A stretch of DNA of 64,000 nucleotides from Mycolicibacterium sp. MU0050 (GCF_963378085.1 NZ_OY726395.1:930001-994000); one strand, 5' to 3'; shown: positions 1 to 9,732, numbered from the stretch's first letter. Notes: generated by a model from the letters alone, not told the origin. Made by a program: numbers and translations.

Positions 1-627
1 CAGCAACCGCCCCCAGTCCCGCCGTGTGCCCCGACCCGGGTCGTTGTGCTGGCCTCGGGCACGGGATCGCTGTTGGAGTCCCTCCTGCAGGCCGCCGCCG
101 GCGACTACCCGGCGCGCGTGGTGGCCGTCGGCGTCGACCGGGACTGCGGAGCCAGCGCCATTGCCGAAGCGGCTGGCGTCCCCACCTTCTCGGTCCGGCT
201 GCGCGACTATCCCGATCGGGAAGCGTGGGACGCGGCGATGGCCGCCGCCGTGGCGGAATATGAGCCGGACCTGGTGGTCTCGGCGGGCTTCATGCGGATT
301 CTGGGGCGGGATTTCCTGCAACGCTTCCAGGGCCGGGTGGTCAACACCCATCCCGCGCTGCTGCCGTCGTTTCCCGGCGCGCATGCGGTCGCCGACGCGC
401 TGGCTTACGGCGTCCGGGTCACCGGGACGACCGTTCACCTCGTCGACGACGGCGTGGACACCGGACCCATCCTGGCCCAAGAGACGGTGCCGGTGCTCGA
501 CGACGACGACGAACAGACTTTGCACGAACGCATCAAGGTGGTCGAACGACGACTACTGGTGGACGTGCTGGCCACCATCGCGACCCGCGGTGTGACCTGG
601 AGCGGACGAAAGGCAGTATTCGGATGA
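1..627 (+). CDS. purN: Phosphoribosylglycinamide formyltransferase PurN (5' end cut by window)
   Basis: PurN transfers a formyl group from 10-formyl-THF to GAR in de novo purine synthesis (cytosol). The frame is open from base 1, so the true start lies upstream; the GTG at 46 falls inside the conserved first strand ([14 protein letters not shown]) and is unlikely to be the start. Seen: the nucleotide-binding loop LASGTGS, the catalytic [12 protein letters not shown] segment (the Asn and His of the NxHP motif), and [13 protein letters not shown] carrying the catalytic Asp region. The stop overlaps the start of purH as ATGA, so the two are translationally coupled. Confidence 0.95.
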   Translation, partial: QQPPPVPPCAPTRVVVLASGTGSLLESLLQAAAGDYPARVVAVGVDRDCGASAIAEAAGVPTFSVRLRDYPDREAWDAAMAAAVAEYEPDLVVSAGFMRILGRDFLQRFQGRVVNTHPALLPSFPGAHAVADALAYGVRVTGTTVHLVDDGVDTGPILAQETVPVLDDDDEQTLHERIKVVERRLLVDVLATIATRGVTWSGRKAVFG

Positions 628-2216
628 CACGGAGCGCAGCCCCCAGCACCACCGAGCGCAAACCGATCCGGCGCGCGCTGATCAGCGTCTACGACAAGAC
701 CGGACTGGAGGCCCTCGCGCGCGGTCTGCACGAGGCCGGCGTGGTCATCGTCTCGACTGGGTCGACGGCGAAAAAGATTGCCGAGCAGGGTGTTCCGGTC
801 ACCCCGGTCGAGCAGGTGACCGGCTTCCCGGAGGTGCTCGACGGCCGGGTCAAGACCCTGCACCCCAAGGTGCACGCCGGGCTGCTGGCCGACCTGCGCA
901 AGGCCGAACACGCTGCGGCGCTCGAGGAACTCGGGGTCGAGGCCTTCGAACTGGTGGTGGTCAACCTGTACCCGTTCAGCGAGACCGTGGCCTCCGGTGC
1001 CGACGAAGACGAATGCGTCGAGCAGATCGACATCGGCGGACCGGCGATGGTCCGGGCCGCGGCCAAGAACCATCCCAGCGTGGCCGTGGTGGTCGACCCG
1101 CTCGGCTACGACGGCGTCCTGGCCGCGGTGCGCTCCGGCGGATTCACGCTGGATGAGCGGAAGCGATTGGCAGCACTGGCATTTCGGCACACCGCCGAGT
1201 ACGACGTGACGGTGGCAAGCTGGATGGGCTCGATGTTGGCGCCGGAGGGGCCCGACGCCCCGGCCGCGTTGCCGCAGTGGTACGCCGGCACCTGGCGCCG
1301 CTCGGCGGTGCTGCGCTACGGCGAGAACCCGCATCAGCAGGCCGCGCTCTACAGCGACGACGGCGCCTGGCCCGGCCTGGCGCAGGCCGAGCAGCTGCAC
1401 GGTAAAGAGATGTCCTACAACAACTTCACCGATTCGGACGCGGCCTGGCGGGCGGCCTTCGACCACGAAGAGATCTGCGTGGCCATCATCAAGCACGCCA
1501 ACCCGTGCGGCATCGCGATCTCCTCGGTGTCGGTGGCCGACGCGCACCGCAAGGCCCACGAATGTGATCCGTTGAGTGCCTTCGGCGGGGTGATTGCCAC
1601 CAACACGACCGTCAGCGTCGAGATGGCCGAGACCGTGGCCGACATCTTCACCGAGGTCATCATCGCGCCCGCATACGAGGACGGCGCCGTCGAGATCCTG
1701 GCCCGCAAGAAGAACATCCGCATCCTGGTGGCTTCCGAACCGCAGTCCGGCAGCACCGAGTTCCGCCAGGTCAGCGGCGGGCTGCTGGTGCAGACCCGCG
1801 ACGAGTTCGACGCCGACGGCGACGACCCGGCCAACTGGACGTTGGCCACCGGGGAGCCGGCTGACGCGGCCACCCTGGCGGATCTGAAGTTCGCCTGGCG
1901 CACGGGCCGCGCGGTCAAGTCCAATGCGATCGTCATCGCCAAGGACGGCGCCACCGTCGGGGTCGGCATGGGGCAGGTCAACCGGGTCGACGCCGCGCGG
2001 CTGGCGGTCGAGCGGGCCGGCGAGCGCACCCAGGGGGCGGTGGCCGCCTCCGACGCGTTCTTCCCGTTCCCGGACGGGCTGGAGACGCTGATCGCGGCGG
2101 GCGTCAAGGCGGTGGTCCACCCCGGTGGGTCGATGCGCGACGAGCTGGTCACCGAGGCCGCCGCCAAGGCCGGCATCACGCTGTATCTGACCGGCGCGCG
2201 GCACTTCGCGCACTAG
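624..2216 (+). CDS. purH: Bifunctional AICAR transformylase / IMP cyclohydrolase PurH
   Basis: It catalyses the last two steps of IMP synthesis: formylation of AICAR, then cyclisation. It has 530 residues, the normal family length. The N-terminal MGS-like cyclohydrolase domain (about residues 12-200) shows [10 protein letters not shown] and [13 protein letters not shown]. The C-terminal transformylase domain shows [20 protein letters not shown] and the catalytic KHANPCG motif. The ATG at 624 overlaps the purN stop by 4 nt, consistent with a purN-purH operon. Confidence 0.97.
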   Translation: MTRSAAPSTTERKPIRRALISVYDKTGLEALARGLHEAGVVIVSTGSTAKKIAEQGVPVTPVEQVTGFPEVLDGRVKTLHPKVHAGLLADLRKAEHAAALEELGVEAFELVVVNLYPFSETVASGADEDECVEQIDIGGPAMVRAAAKNHPSVAVVVDPLGYDGVLAAVRSGGFTLDERKRLAALAFRHTAEYDVTVASWMGSMLAPEGPDAPAALPQWYAGTWRRSAVLRYGENPHQQAALYSDDGAWPGLAQAEQLHGKEMSYNNFTDSDAAWRAAFDHEEICVAIIKHANPCGIAISSVSVADAHRKAHECDPLSAFGGVIATNTTVSVEMAETVADIFTEVIIAPAYEDGAVEILARKKNIRILVASEPQSGSTEFRQVSGGLLVQTRDEFDADGDDPANWTLATGEPADAATLADLKFAWRTGRAVKSNAIVIAKDGATVGVGMGQVNRVDAARLAVERAGERTQGAVAASDAFFPFPDGLETLIAAGVKAVVHPGGSMRDELVTEAAAKAGITLYLTGARHFAH

Positions 2217-2334
2217 TCGCGAGATTTTCGCGCGCCGGGTGCGGGAACGTCGCGCAGCCAGACGCGGGGCAGGCCCGGCGCCACAGCGGCCACTTGGGTC
2301 ACTTGCGTTGCTGAGAGGCAACCAGTAGCCGGTT

Positions 2335-2393
2335 TGCCCGCCTCACAGCGACAACCTCCGGGGCGGGCGTGAGTTGTCGCTACGAGGCGGGCA
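2335..2393. repeat. Inverted repeat downstream of purH
   Basis: Two arms of about 21 bases (2335-2355 and 2373-2393) are complementary apart from two adjacent mismatches, around a 17-base loop. No T-run follows. It lies in the 250-bp gap after purH and may act as a T-less terminator or be a dispersed hairpin element. I see no gene in 2217-2468. Confidence 0.5.
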
Positions 2394-2468
2394 TTCGTGA
2401 GGGGGGAGTAGCCGTCGCGGCGGTGAGGCTTGGCGTCAGCGCCGGGGCACAGGGGCGTCGGCCGCCAA

Positions 2469-2762
2469 TCATCCGTTCAGGATCCGAGCTTGCTCGCGCA
2501 GAGCCTCGACGCGCTTCTCGATCCGGTACTCGGTGCCGCGCGGTATCTCCCCCGGCTCATAGACACCCCGGCCGCGGGGGTACACCCGGCCTCTCCCCAC
2601 CTCCCAGCGCAACGCGTCCGACACCGTCTTTGACGGGCGGCCCGGCACGGAGAAGTCCAGCCGGGATAACGCCGCGACCAGTTCCGCCACGGTCATGCGT
2701 CCGTTGCGGGCCAGCACGTAGGTCAGTACGTAGCGCAATGCGGTACCCCGAATCGTTGTCAT
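2469..2762 (-). CDS. Hypothetical small protein, possible winged-helix fold
   Basis: It has 97 residues from the ATG at 2762 (MTTIRGTALRYVLTYVLARN). The frame stays open another 52 codons upstream, but that stretch is low-complexity and overlaps the next gene's start. The order helix - MTVAELVAAL - PSKTVSDALRWEV - GRGRVYPRGRGVYEP resembles a winged-helix DNA-binding fold (a helix pair followed by a basic beta-hairpin). It is divergent from the MoxR-like ATPase gene 128 bp away. I do not recognise a named family; the regulator role is inference. Confidence 0.6.
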   Translation of the reverse strand: MTTIRGTALRYVLTYVLARNGRMTVAELVAALSRLDFSVPGRPSKTVSDALRWEVGRGRVYPRGRGVYEPGEIPRGTEYRIEKRVEALREQARILNG

Positions 2763-2889
2763 GAGCAGACAATGCCGGCGGGTACCGACAGCATTCGCGG
2801 TGTCGCTCGGAGTCGGGCACAGCGAGGTGGGCGCCCTGGTTATCGGGGGACCGGGTGCCCCGCTTTGACCTTCGTCGTAGCGTGGAGAG

Positions 2890-4272
2890 GTGACTTCGCC
2901 TAGCAACCTTCCTCGCACCGTCGGTGAACTGCGCGCTTCCGGCCATCAGGAGCGCAGCGTCAAGCAGGAGATCCGGGAGAACCTGCTGGTCGCCCTCGCG
3001 GACGGCACCGACGTGTGGCCCGGCATCTTCGGCTTCGAAGACACCGTGTTGCCGCAGGTAGAGCGCGCTCTGATCGCCGGGCATGACTTCGTGCTGCTCG
3101 GCGAGCGCGGTCAGGGCAAGACCCGGCTGCTGCGTTCGCTGGCCAATCTGCTCGACGAGTGGACCCCGGTGATCGCGGGCTCGGAGTTGGGCGAGCACCC
3201 CTACAGCCCGATCACCCCGGAGTCGATCCGGCGTGCCGGCGAGTCCGGTGACGACCTGCCCATCGAGTGGCGCCACCGCAGCGAGCGCTACACCGAGAAG
3301 CTCGCCACGCCGGACACCAGCGTCGCCGACCTGGTCGGCGACATCGACCCGATCAAGGTGGCCGAGGGCCGCAGCCTGGGGGACCCGGAGACCATCGCCT
3401 ACGGCCTGATCCCGCGGTCGCACCGCGGCATCGTCGCGGTCAACGAGCTCCCCGACCTGGCCGAGCGCATCCAGGTCTCGATGCTCAACGTCATGGAGGA
3501 GCGCGACATCCAGGTGCGCGGTTACACGTTGCGCCTGCCGCTCGACGTCCTGGTGGTGGCCAGCGCCAACCCCGAGGACTACACCAACCGCGGCCGGATC
3601 ATCACGCCGCTGAAGGACCGCTTCGGGGCCGAGATCCGGACCCACTACCCGCTGGAACTCGACGCCGAGGTGGGGGTCATCCGCCAGGAGTCGCACCTGT
3701 CGGCGGAGGTGCCGGAGTATCTGCTGCAGATCACCGCCCGGTTTGCCAGGGCGCTGCGCGAATCCAACTCGGTGGACCAGCGCTCCGGTGTCTCGGCCCG
3801 GTTCGCGATCGCCGCCGCGGAGACGGTCGCGGCCTCCGCGCGGCACCGCGGCGCCATCCTGGGCGAGCAGGACCCGGTGGCGCGCGTGGTCGACCTGAGC
3901 ACCATCGTCGACGTGCTGCGCGGCAAGTTGGAGTTCGAGTCCGGCGAGGAGGGCCGCGAGCAGGCGGTCCTGGAGCATCTGCTGCGCCGCGCCACCGCCG
4001 ACACCGCGCAGCGGCTGCTGGGCGGGCTGGACGTCGGTCCGCTGGTGGCCGCCGTGGAGGAGGGCTCGCCGGTGACGACGGGCGAGCGGGTCAGCGCCAA
4101 GGACGTGCTGGCCGCCCTGCCGGACCTGCCGGTGCTCGACGAGATCGCCGAGCGCCTCGGTGCCGAGTCCGACGGTCAGCGTGCGTCGGCCATCGAGCTG
4201 GCGCTCGAGGCGCTGTACCTGGCCAAGCGCATCGACAAGGTGTCGGGCGAGGGCGAGACGGTGTACGGCTAG
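2890..4272 (+). CDS. MoxR/magnesium-chelatase-like AAA+ ATPase (Rv0958-like)
   Basis: It has 460 residues from the GTG at 2890. Walker A is GERGQGKT (residues about 71-78). A Mg-chelatase-like core follows (DLVGDIDPIKVAEGRS, VNELPDLAERIQVSMLNVMEERDIQVRG), with an arginine-rich sensor region (TPLKDRFGAEIRTHYP) and a C-terminal helical part. It sits 17 nt upstream of a VWA-domain gene. MoxR-VWA pairs usually act as chaperone-like modules that remodel or insert metal/cofactors into partner proteins; the client here is unknown. Similarity to Mg-chelatase is structural only. Confidence 0.85.
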   Translation: MTSPSNLPRTVGELRASGHQERSVKQEIRENLLVALADGTDVWPGIFGFEDTVLPQVERALIAGHDFVLLGERGQGKTRLLRSLANLLDEWTPVIAGSELGEHPYSPITPESIRRAGESGDDLPIEWRHRSERYTEKLATPDTSVADLVGDIDPIKVAEGRSLGDPETIAYGLIPRSHRGIVAVNELPDLAERIQVSMLNVMEERDIQVRGYTLRLPLDVLVVASANPEDYTNRGRIITPLKDRFGAEIRTHYPLELDAEVGVIRQESHLSAEVPEYLLQITARFARALRESNSVDQRSGVSARFAIAAAETVAASARHRGAILGEQDPVARVVDLSTIVDVLRGKLEFESGEEGREQAVLEHLLRRATADTAQRLLGGLDVGPLVAAVEEGSPVTTGERVSAKDVLAALPDLPVLDEIAERLGAESDGQRASAIELALEALYLAKRIDKVSGEGETVYG

Positions 4273-4289
4273 GCCGAGGAGCGCTGCCA

Positions 4290-6287
4290 ATGAAACACAC
4301 CAGGACATCGCGGTATTCGCGCTACACCGGCGGGCCCGACCCGCTGGCCCCGCCGGTCGATTTGCGCGAAGCGCTCGAGGCGATCGGCCAGGATGTCATG
4401 GAGGGCGCGTCGCCGCGCCGGGCGCTGCAGGAGATGCTGCGCCGCGGCACCCGCAACATGACCGGCGCCGACAAGCTCGCCGCCGAGGCCAACCGCAGGC
4501 GCCGGGAACTGTTGCAGCGCAACAACCTCGACGGAACCCTGCAGGACATCAAGAAGCTGCTAGACGAGGCCGTGCTGGCCGAGCGCAAGGAGCTGGCCCG
4601 CGCGCTCGACGACGATGCCAGATTCGGTGAACTGCAACTGGATTCGTTGTCGCCGTCCCCAGCCAAGGCCGTCCAAGAGCTCTCCGAGTACGACTGGCGC
4701 AGCCCGGAGGCCCGGGAGAAGTACGACCAGATCAAGGATCTACTCGGCCGGGAGATGCTTGACCAGCGGTTCGCCGGCATGAAGCAGGCCCTGGAGAACG
4801 CCACCGACGAGGACCGTCAGCGCGTCAACGACATGCTCGACGACCTCAACGACCTGCTGGACAAGCATGCCAAGGATGCCGACACCCAGCAGGATTTCGA
4901 AGATTTCATGGCCAAGCACGGCGAGTTCTTTCCGGAGAACCCGCGCAACATCGACGAGTTGCTGGACGCGCTGGCCAAGCGCGCCGCCGCTGCGCAGCGG
5001 TTCCGCAACAGCCTGTCCGCCGAACAGCGCGCCGAACTCGACGCGTTGGCGCAGCAGGCCTTTGGCTCACCGTCGTTGATGAACGCCCTGAACCGGCTGG
5101 ACTCCCACCTGCAGGCCGCGCGCCCGGGCGAGGATTGGGATGGCTCGCAGCGGTTTTCCGGTGACGACCCGCTGGGCATGGGGGAGGGCGCGCAGGCGCT
5201 GGCCGACATCAGCGAGCTCGAGCAGTTGGCCGAGCAGCTGTCGCAGAGCTACGCCGGGGCCACCATGGACGACGTCGATCTGGACATGCTGGCCCGCCAA
5301 CTCGGCGACGAGGCCGCCGTCGACGCGCGCACCCTGTCCGAACTCGAACGCGCGCTGATGAACCAGGGGTTCCTGGACCGCAGTTCCGACGGGCAGTGGC
5401 GGTTGTCGCCGAAGGCCATGCGGCAGCTGGGACAGGCCGCGCTGCGCGATGTGGCCCAACAGCTTTCGGGCCGCCACGGCGAGCGGCAGACCCGCCGGGC
5501 CGGTGCGGCCGGGGAGCTGACCGGCGCCACCCGGCCGTGGGCGTTCGGGGACACCGAACCGTGGAACGTCACCCGTACGTTGACCAACGCGGTGCTGCGC
5601 ACGGCGTCGGCCGACACCGAAGTGCGTCGCGGGGCCGGCGAGTCCGTCGCACCGATTCGGATCACGGTGGACGACGTCGAGGTCTCCGAAACCGAGACCC
5701 GCACCCAGGCCGCCGTCGCGCTGTTGGTGGACACGTCCTTCTCGATGGTGATGGAGGGTCGCTGGCTGCCGATGAAGCGGACGGCCCTGGCGCTGCATCA
5801 CCTGGTGAGCACCCGGTTCCGATCGGATGACCTGCAGATCATCGCCTTTGGCCGCCACGCCCGCACCGTGACGGCCGCCGAACTGACCGGCCTGGAGGGC
5901 GTCTACGAACAGGGCACCAACCTGCATCACGCGCTGGCGTTGGCCACCCGGCACCTGCGTCGGCATCCCAACGCGCAACCGGTCGTGCTGATCGTGACCG
6001 ATGGCGAGCCCACCGCCCACCTCGAGGATTTCGGTGACGGGGCGGAGGTCTTCTTCGATTACCCGCCGCATCCGCGCACCATCGGGTTGACGGTGCGGGG
6101 CTTCGACGAGATCGCCCGACTCGGCGCTCAGGTCACCATCTTCCGGCTGGGCAGCGACCCGGGCCTGGCCCGCTTCATCGACCAGGTGGCGCGCCGGGTC
6201 GAAGGCCGAGTGGTCGAACCCGACCTCGACGGGCTGGGTGCCGCCGTGGTCGGGGACTACCTCAAGGCGCGTCGGCGCCGACGCTAG
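4290..6287 (+). CDS. VWA-domain protein, partner of the MoxR-like ATPase (Rv0959-like)
   Basis: It has 665 residues from the ATG at 4290 (MKHTRTSRYSRYTGGPDP), the first start after the stop of the upstream ATPase. The first two thirds are charged and helical (repeated E/D/R/K-rich segments, likely coiled coil). The C-terminal von Willebrand A domain starts near residue 470 and carries the MIDAS motif DTSFS (Asp481), the Thr of EQGTNLHHA and the Asp of VTDGEP, so metal binding looks intact. No signal peptide or membrane segment is seen, so it is cytosolic. It is co-transcribed with the ATPase. Confidence 0.85.
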   Translation: MKHTRTSRYSRYTGGPDPLAPPVDLREALEAIGQDVMEGASPRRALQEMLRRGTRNMTGADKLAAEANRRRRELLQRNNLDGTLQDIKKLLDEAVLAERKELARALDDDARFGELQLDSLSPSPAKAVQELSEYDWRSPEAREKYDQIKDLLGREMLDQRFAGMKQALENATDEDRQRVNDMLDDLNDLLDKHAKDADTQQDFEDFMAKHGEFFPENPRNIDELLDALAKRAAAAQRFRNSLSAEQRAELDALAQQAFGSPSLMNALNRLDSHLQAARPGEDWDGSQRFSGDDPLGMGEGAQALADISELEQLAEQLSQSYAGATMDDVDLDMLARQLGDEAAVDARTLSELERALMNQGFLDRSSDGQWRLSPKAMRQLGQAALRDVAQQLSGRHGERQTRRAGAAGELTGATRPWAFGDTEPWNVTRTLTNAVLRTASADTEVRRGAGESVAPIRITVDDVEVSETETRTQAAVALLVDTSFSMVMEGRWLPMKRTALALHHLVSTRFRSDDLQIIAFGRHARTVTAAELTGLEGVYEQGTNLHHALALATRHLRRHPNAQPVVLIVTDGEPTAHLEDFGDGAEVFFDYPPHPRTIGLTVRGFDEIARLGAQVTIFRLGSDPGLARFIDQVARRVEGRVVEPDLDGLGAAVVGDYLKARRRRR

Positions 6288-6312
6288 CTCATCGATGTGT
6301 TCGGGGGGACGC

Positions 6313-6702
6313 ATGAAAACAACCAGCTACACACTGCTGCGGCTCGCGCTCGTGGTGATCGGCGCGTTGATGCTGCTGCTCTATCCGTTGGCGGTGATCT
6401 GGCCGTCGGGGTGGGCGTGGCATGACGGTGCCCCGCATCAGTCGCACTATTTCATGATGATCGTCGCCCTGTACGCGACGCTGGGGGGCTTCCTGCTCTA
6501 CGCATCCCAGCGGCCCGAGGCGCACCTGAGCCTGATCTGGTTCGCGGTGGTGTCGAGCGTGGTCCACGCCGCGGTGATGGCCGTGCAGAGCCTCGGCAGC
6601 GATCATCATCGTGGCCACCTGTGGGGTGACGTCCCGGCGCTGGTTCTCGCGGCGGCGGTGCTGGCGATCCTGGTTCGGGCCGCGAAAATCGGGGACCGGT
6701 AG
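6313..6702 (+). CDS. Small integral membrane protein, four predicted helices
   Basis: It has 129 residues from the ATG at 6313. Four hydrophobic segments (about residues 7-29, 47-65, 74-92 and 104-122) suggest a small four-helix membrane protein; the connecting loops carry WHDGAPHQSHYF and SDHHRGHLWGD. It resembles small DUF6632-type membrane proteins of actinobacteria. It lies 25 nt after the VWA gene and may share its transcript. Function unknown. Confidence 0.7.
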   Translation: MKTTSYTLLRLALVVIGALMLLLYPLAVIWPSGWAWHDGAPHQSHYFMMIVALYATLGGFLLYASQRPEAHLSLIWFAVVSSVVHAAVMAVQSLGSDHHRGHLWGDVPALVLAAAVLAILVRAAKIGDR

Positions 6703-6809
6703 CCGGCCATCGGGGGCCGGGGGGACCGGTAGTCGGCCACGAGGTTGCCGTCAGGGCTGTTGTCGCGGCGGATGCACCGCCATACCGGCAATCTCGTCGC
6801 CGCACGGGA

Positions 6810-7664
6810 TTACATGTACTTGTAGAACCCCTGCCCGGACTCCAGGCCCAGCTTGCCCTTGTCGATGTAGTTGGTCTTCAACCACGTCGCCAGTTGCTGC
6901 GCCTCCTCGTCGCCGTGGACCATGATGTTGTACGGCGTGCGCAGCCCGATGACGTCGTAGATCTGGAACGGCCCGACGGGCGCCCCGGTGCCGATGCGCC
7001 ACGTGTTGTCCACATCGCCGGGCTCGGCGTAGCCGCCGGCGACCAGTTCCAGTGCCGCTCGCAGGAATGGCACCAGCAGCGTGTTGAGGACGTAACCCGC
7101 CTTCTCCTTGTGGATTTCGATGGGCACCATGCCGATGGCCTCGGCGAAGGCGACCACCTCCCGGAACACCTTCGGGTCGGTCTCAGCAGTGCCCATCACC
7201 TCGGCGATGTTCGACGCCCAGATCCTGTTGGCGAAGTGCAGCGCCAGGAACCGGTCCGGCCGCCCGGTGGAATCCTTGAGGTCGCTGGGCAACAGGGTCG
7301 ACGAGTTGGTGGCGAAGATCGTCTTCGCCGGCGCGAGGGCGGCAAGCTTTCCGTATGTCTGCCTCTTGAGGTCCAGCACCTCCGGGATGGCCTCGATGAT
7401 CAGGTCGGCCTCGGCGGCGGCCTGGCTCAGATCGGTGGTGAGGGCGAGGCGCTCCAGCGCGGTGGCCGCACCCTCCTCGCCGCCGGGCACCTCCGCGGTG
7501 TAGGTGGCGACGAGGGTGTCGAACCGTCGGCGGGCCACCGCGAGCGCGTCGTCGTCGATGTCGTAGACGGTGACCGCGAACCCCTTGAACGCGCTCTGGT
7601 AGGCGATCTGCGAACCCAACACACCGGCTCCGAGCACGGTGACGGTGCGTATCTGAGTGGACAT
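6810..7664 (-). CDS. 3-hydroxyacyl-CoA dehydrogenase family protein
   Basis: It has 284 residues. The N-terminal Rossmann fold starts TVTVLGAGVLGSQIAYQ with the NAD-selecting Asp in YDIDDD. EAIPEVLDLK and ATNSSTLLPSDL match the 3-hydroxybutyryl-CoA dehydrogenase domain; LALHFANRIW occupies the position of the catalytic His (usually HFFNP). The C-terminal dimerisation domain includes GYVLNTLLVPFL. It presumably oxidises 3-hydroxyacyl-CoA in fatty acid or butyrate metabolism. The stop side lies 108 bp from the upstream convergent gene, a gap holding a 20-bp near-direct repeat (about 6694 and 6719). Confidence 0.88.
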   Translation of the reverse strand: MSTQIRTVTVLGAGVLGSQIAYQSAFKGFAVTVYDIDDDALAVARRRFDTLVATYTAEVPGGEEGAATALERLALTTDLSQAAAEADLIIEAIPEVLDLKRQTYGKLAALAPAKTIFATNSSTLLPSDLKDSTGRPDRFLALHFANRIWASNIAEVMGTAETDPKVFREVVAFAEAIGMVPIEIHKEKAGYVLNTLLVPFLRAALELVAGGYAEPGDVDNTWRIGTGAPVGPFQIYDVIGLRTPYNIMVHGDEEAQQLATWLKTNYIDKGKLGLESGQGFYKYM

Positions 7665-7967
7665 CGGCGCTCCGATCTCTGCGGTGCAGTTTCTGTCACC
7701 CTAGGGCGCGGGCCGCAGTCGCGACCGCGGTTTTGCGGGGAGGCGCGACCGAGGGAGCCCCACTCAGCAATGTTGCTGCAGCGTCAATTGCGTTGGCCGG
7801 CACTGGCTTCTCGGCGAGCAACGATCGGGCCTTGGTCGACCGTTCGGATGTGTTCCTGGTCACATATCGGGCAAATCGCAACATATTTCGCGAACGTGCT
7901 GTCCGGCGGTCCGCACTCGGGCGCGACTGGGGTAGGTGAGCGGTGGATGAACACTGCTGCGTGGCTG

Positions 7968-7996
7968 TTGCCGCCTGGCAAACCGTCGCTTAGCAT
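7968..7996 (+). promoter_or_regulatory. SigA-type promoter of the first secreted paralogue
   Basis: TTGCCG (7968-7973) and TAGCAT (7991-7996) are separated by 17 nt, about 85 nt before the ATG at 8083. The same core with the same spacing lies before the second paralogue (9615-9643), and 33 of 38 bases are identical across 7967-8004 and 9614-9651, spacer included. The rest of the 418-bp gap (7665-8082) shows no gene and must also hold the divergent dehydrogenase promoter. Confidence 0.65.
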
Positions 7997-8082
7997 CTTC
8001 TCAGCGTTTTCCTATGCCCTTGTACCGCTTTTCTACCACGTCCAGTCAGCAGCTTGTACGCACAGAATCGGGGAACTCCTAC

Positions 8083-9420
8083 ATGGCCTCCAAGCCAATT
8101 CTGACCACCGGGGTCGCTCTTGCCGGTGCGGCCGCGATCGTTGCGGCGACGCCGGCGATCATGCCCACGGCGGCACAGAAGACTTATGTCGCAACGGCTT
8201 CGGCGTCGGCCGAGGCCGCGCCGCGGCAGCTGACCGTCGCCGACTACGAGCTGATGGCCGTCACGCTGCCCGGGCTGCTGCACGCGTTCTTCAACGGACA
8301 CGGGGCGCTGGTCAGCGGTAAAGGCGATGGGGATTGCAGCGAGAGAGGGGCCTCCTGCCCGACGGGGCCGCTGGGCGCGCTGTACTACCTCGGCGAGGAG
8401 ACCGTGCTCGCTGGTCTGGCCGTCGACAACTTCTTCTTCGAGCACGGCCCCTACACGGCCGCCGCGTACGTGGCCGAGGTCGCCGGCGCCTCCGAGGACG
8501 TCGTCCAGTTCATCGAGGAGCCGTGGAACAAGGTGCGCGCCACCTTCGTCGACGCGGTCAACGCAGTCACCGGCGGCACCGAGGACGCATACTCGTTGCC
8601 CGCGATCCTTGTCCACGAGTTCATCCACAACGGAGGACCACTGCGGATGGTCCAGATCGTGGTCGAGCTGATCAAGGAGGTCTTCGACCCGACGCCGCTG
8701 CCGGACGCGGGCGAGGACGAGGAGGCTCCGACCTCCGAGTCGGCGGTGTCGTCGCTGCTCGGTGACATCGCGTCGCCCAAGCTCGACGGATCGGGCGTCG
8801 CCCGGCTGGTTTCGCTGTCGGTCGACCGGGGCGGGCAGGTCGCCGCGGTCGAACCGCAGGCCGAGGACCCCGAGGGGGTCGAGCTGACCGGCGCGAAGGC
8901 GCCGTCGTTGCTGCCCGAAAACGGCGAGACCGCGGGGCTCGGCGACGTCGTCAAGGGCTTGAAGGCCGCCGACGAGCAGGTCGAGGCTACGGCTCCCGAG
9001 GACAAGGCCCCCGAGATCAAGGCCCCCGAGACCACGGCGCCCGAGATCAAGGCGCCCGAGATCAAGGCGCCCGAGGCCGAGGCCCTCGAGACCGAGATCG
9101 ACGAGACCGACGCCGGCGATATCGAGCAGGGCCAGGTCGGTGATACCGGCGACGTCGATCCGAAGGCCGCACTGACGGATTCCGTGGAGGAGACCGCGAG
9201 CGACGAGACCAAGAGCCGGGCCGAACTGCGCCGGGAGGCCGCCGAGGAGCGGATCCAGGAGCGTCGGGAGGCCGCCAAGGAGCGCGCGCAGGAGCGTCGC
9301 GAAGCCGTCAAGGAGCGGGTCAACGACGCCAGGAGCAAGGTCCGCGACGCCGTGAAGCGTGCCACCGGCGGCAGCGACAGCGACGCCAGGAAGTCCGACA
9401 GCAAGGACAGCGCCGAGTAG
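8083..9420 (+). CDS. Secreted mycobacterial protein with APE repeats and charged C-terminal helix, paralogue 1
   Basis: It has 445 residues from the ATG at 8083 (MASKPILTTGVALAG), chosen because the tandem paralogue starts identically. The N-terminus is a hydrophobic signal-like segment (to about residue 30). A conserved domain follows (QLTVADYELMAVTLPGLL, LGALYYL, FFEHGPYTAA). Next come an acidic linker, six pentapeptide repeats of the APE(I/T/D)K type (residues about 304-333) and a highly charged C-terminal helix (RREAAEERIQERREAAKER) that looks coiled-coil. I recognise a family found as multiple copies in mycobacteria, function unknown. A strong hairpin ends the unit. Confidence 0.8.
   Translation: MASKPILTTGVALAGAAAIVAATPAIMPTAAQKTYVATASASAEAAPRQLTVADYELMAVTLPGLLHAFFNGHGALVSGKGDGDCSERGASCPTGPLGALYYLGEETVLAGLAVDNFFFEHGPYTAAAYVAEVAGASEDVVQFIEEPWNKVRATFVDAVNAVTGGTEDAYSLPAILVHEFIHNGGPLRMVQIVVELIKEVFDPTPLPDAGEDEEAPTSESAVSSLLGDIASPKLDGSGVARLVSLSVDRGGQVAAVEPQAEDPEGVELTGAKAPSLLPENGETAGLGDVVKGLKAADEQVEATAPEDKAPEIKAPETTAPEIKAPEIKAPEAEALETEIDETDAGDIEQGQVGDTGDVDPKAALTDSVEETASDETKSRAELRREAAEERIQERREAAKERAQERREAVKERVNDARSKVRDAVKRATGGSDSDARKSDSKDSAE
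8992..9081 (+). repeat. Six 15-bp units coding for APExK pentapeptides
   Basis: Six consecutive 15-nt units (GCnCCCGAGnnnAAG-like) encode APEDK, APEIK, APETT, APEIK, APEIK, APEAE. They are absent from the paralogue at 9733-10893, so the array expanded after the duplication or was lost there. It probably forms an extended linker. Confidence 0.85.
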
Positions 9421-9442
9421 GTCGAGACAGAAGAAGCGCCCG

Positions 9443-9487
9443 CTTACGCCCGTCGGCTCCCCGGAATGGGGAGTCGGCGGGCGTAAG
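9443..9487 (+). terminator. Strong hairpin terminator
   Basis: Two 20-base arms with only two wobble positions enclose a 5-base loop (GGAAT). It is followed by TAATTTC, without a full T-tract. It lies 22 nt after the stop of the first secreted paralogue and separates it from the promoter of the second. Confidence 0.8.
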
Positions 9488-9614
9488 TAATTTCAGACTT
9501 GTCGACGTGTCAGCAAACTTCTTCCGGCCCGTCCCAGCGCACACTGCCGCCGCCGAATAACACGATGCGCGGTACAAATGCGCAGGTGGGAAGGATTAAT
9601 AATGCGATTTCGAG

Positions 9615-9643
9615 TTGCCGGGGGGCAAACCGTCACTTAGCAT
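9615..9643 (+). promoter_or_regulatory. SigA-type promoter of the second secreted paralogue
   Basis: TTGCCG (9615-9620), a 17-nt spacer and TAGCAT (9638-9643), about 89 nt before the ATG at 9733. Core, spacer and downstream bases match the promoter at 7968-7996. The 312-bp gap between the paralogues holds only the hairpin at 9443-9487 and this promoter. Confidence 0.65.
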
Positions 9644-9732
9644 CCTCTCAGGGGGTTCTGAGTTTTTGCGTGAGCGCGAGGGTGCGTTCTCGATGCGGCA
9701 TCAGAGCCACAAAGAATTGGGGGATTCTGCAC

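Noticed and set aside
435..2321. A 628-codon minus-strand frame across purH
   Set aside because: Antisense shadow of purN/purH, which have intact catalytic motifs.
7733..7939. A 68-codon plus-strand frame before the first secreted paralogue
   Set aside because: No ribosome site or recognisable composition; it lies in the divergent promoter region.
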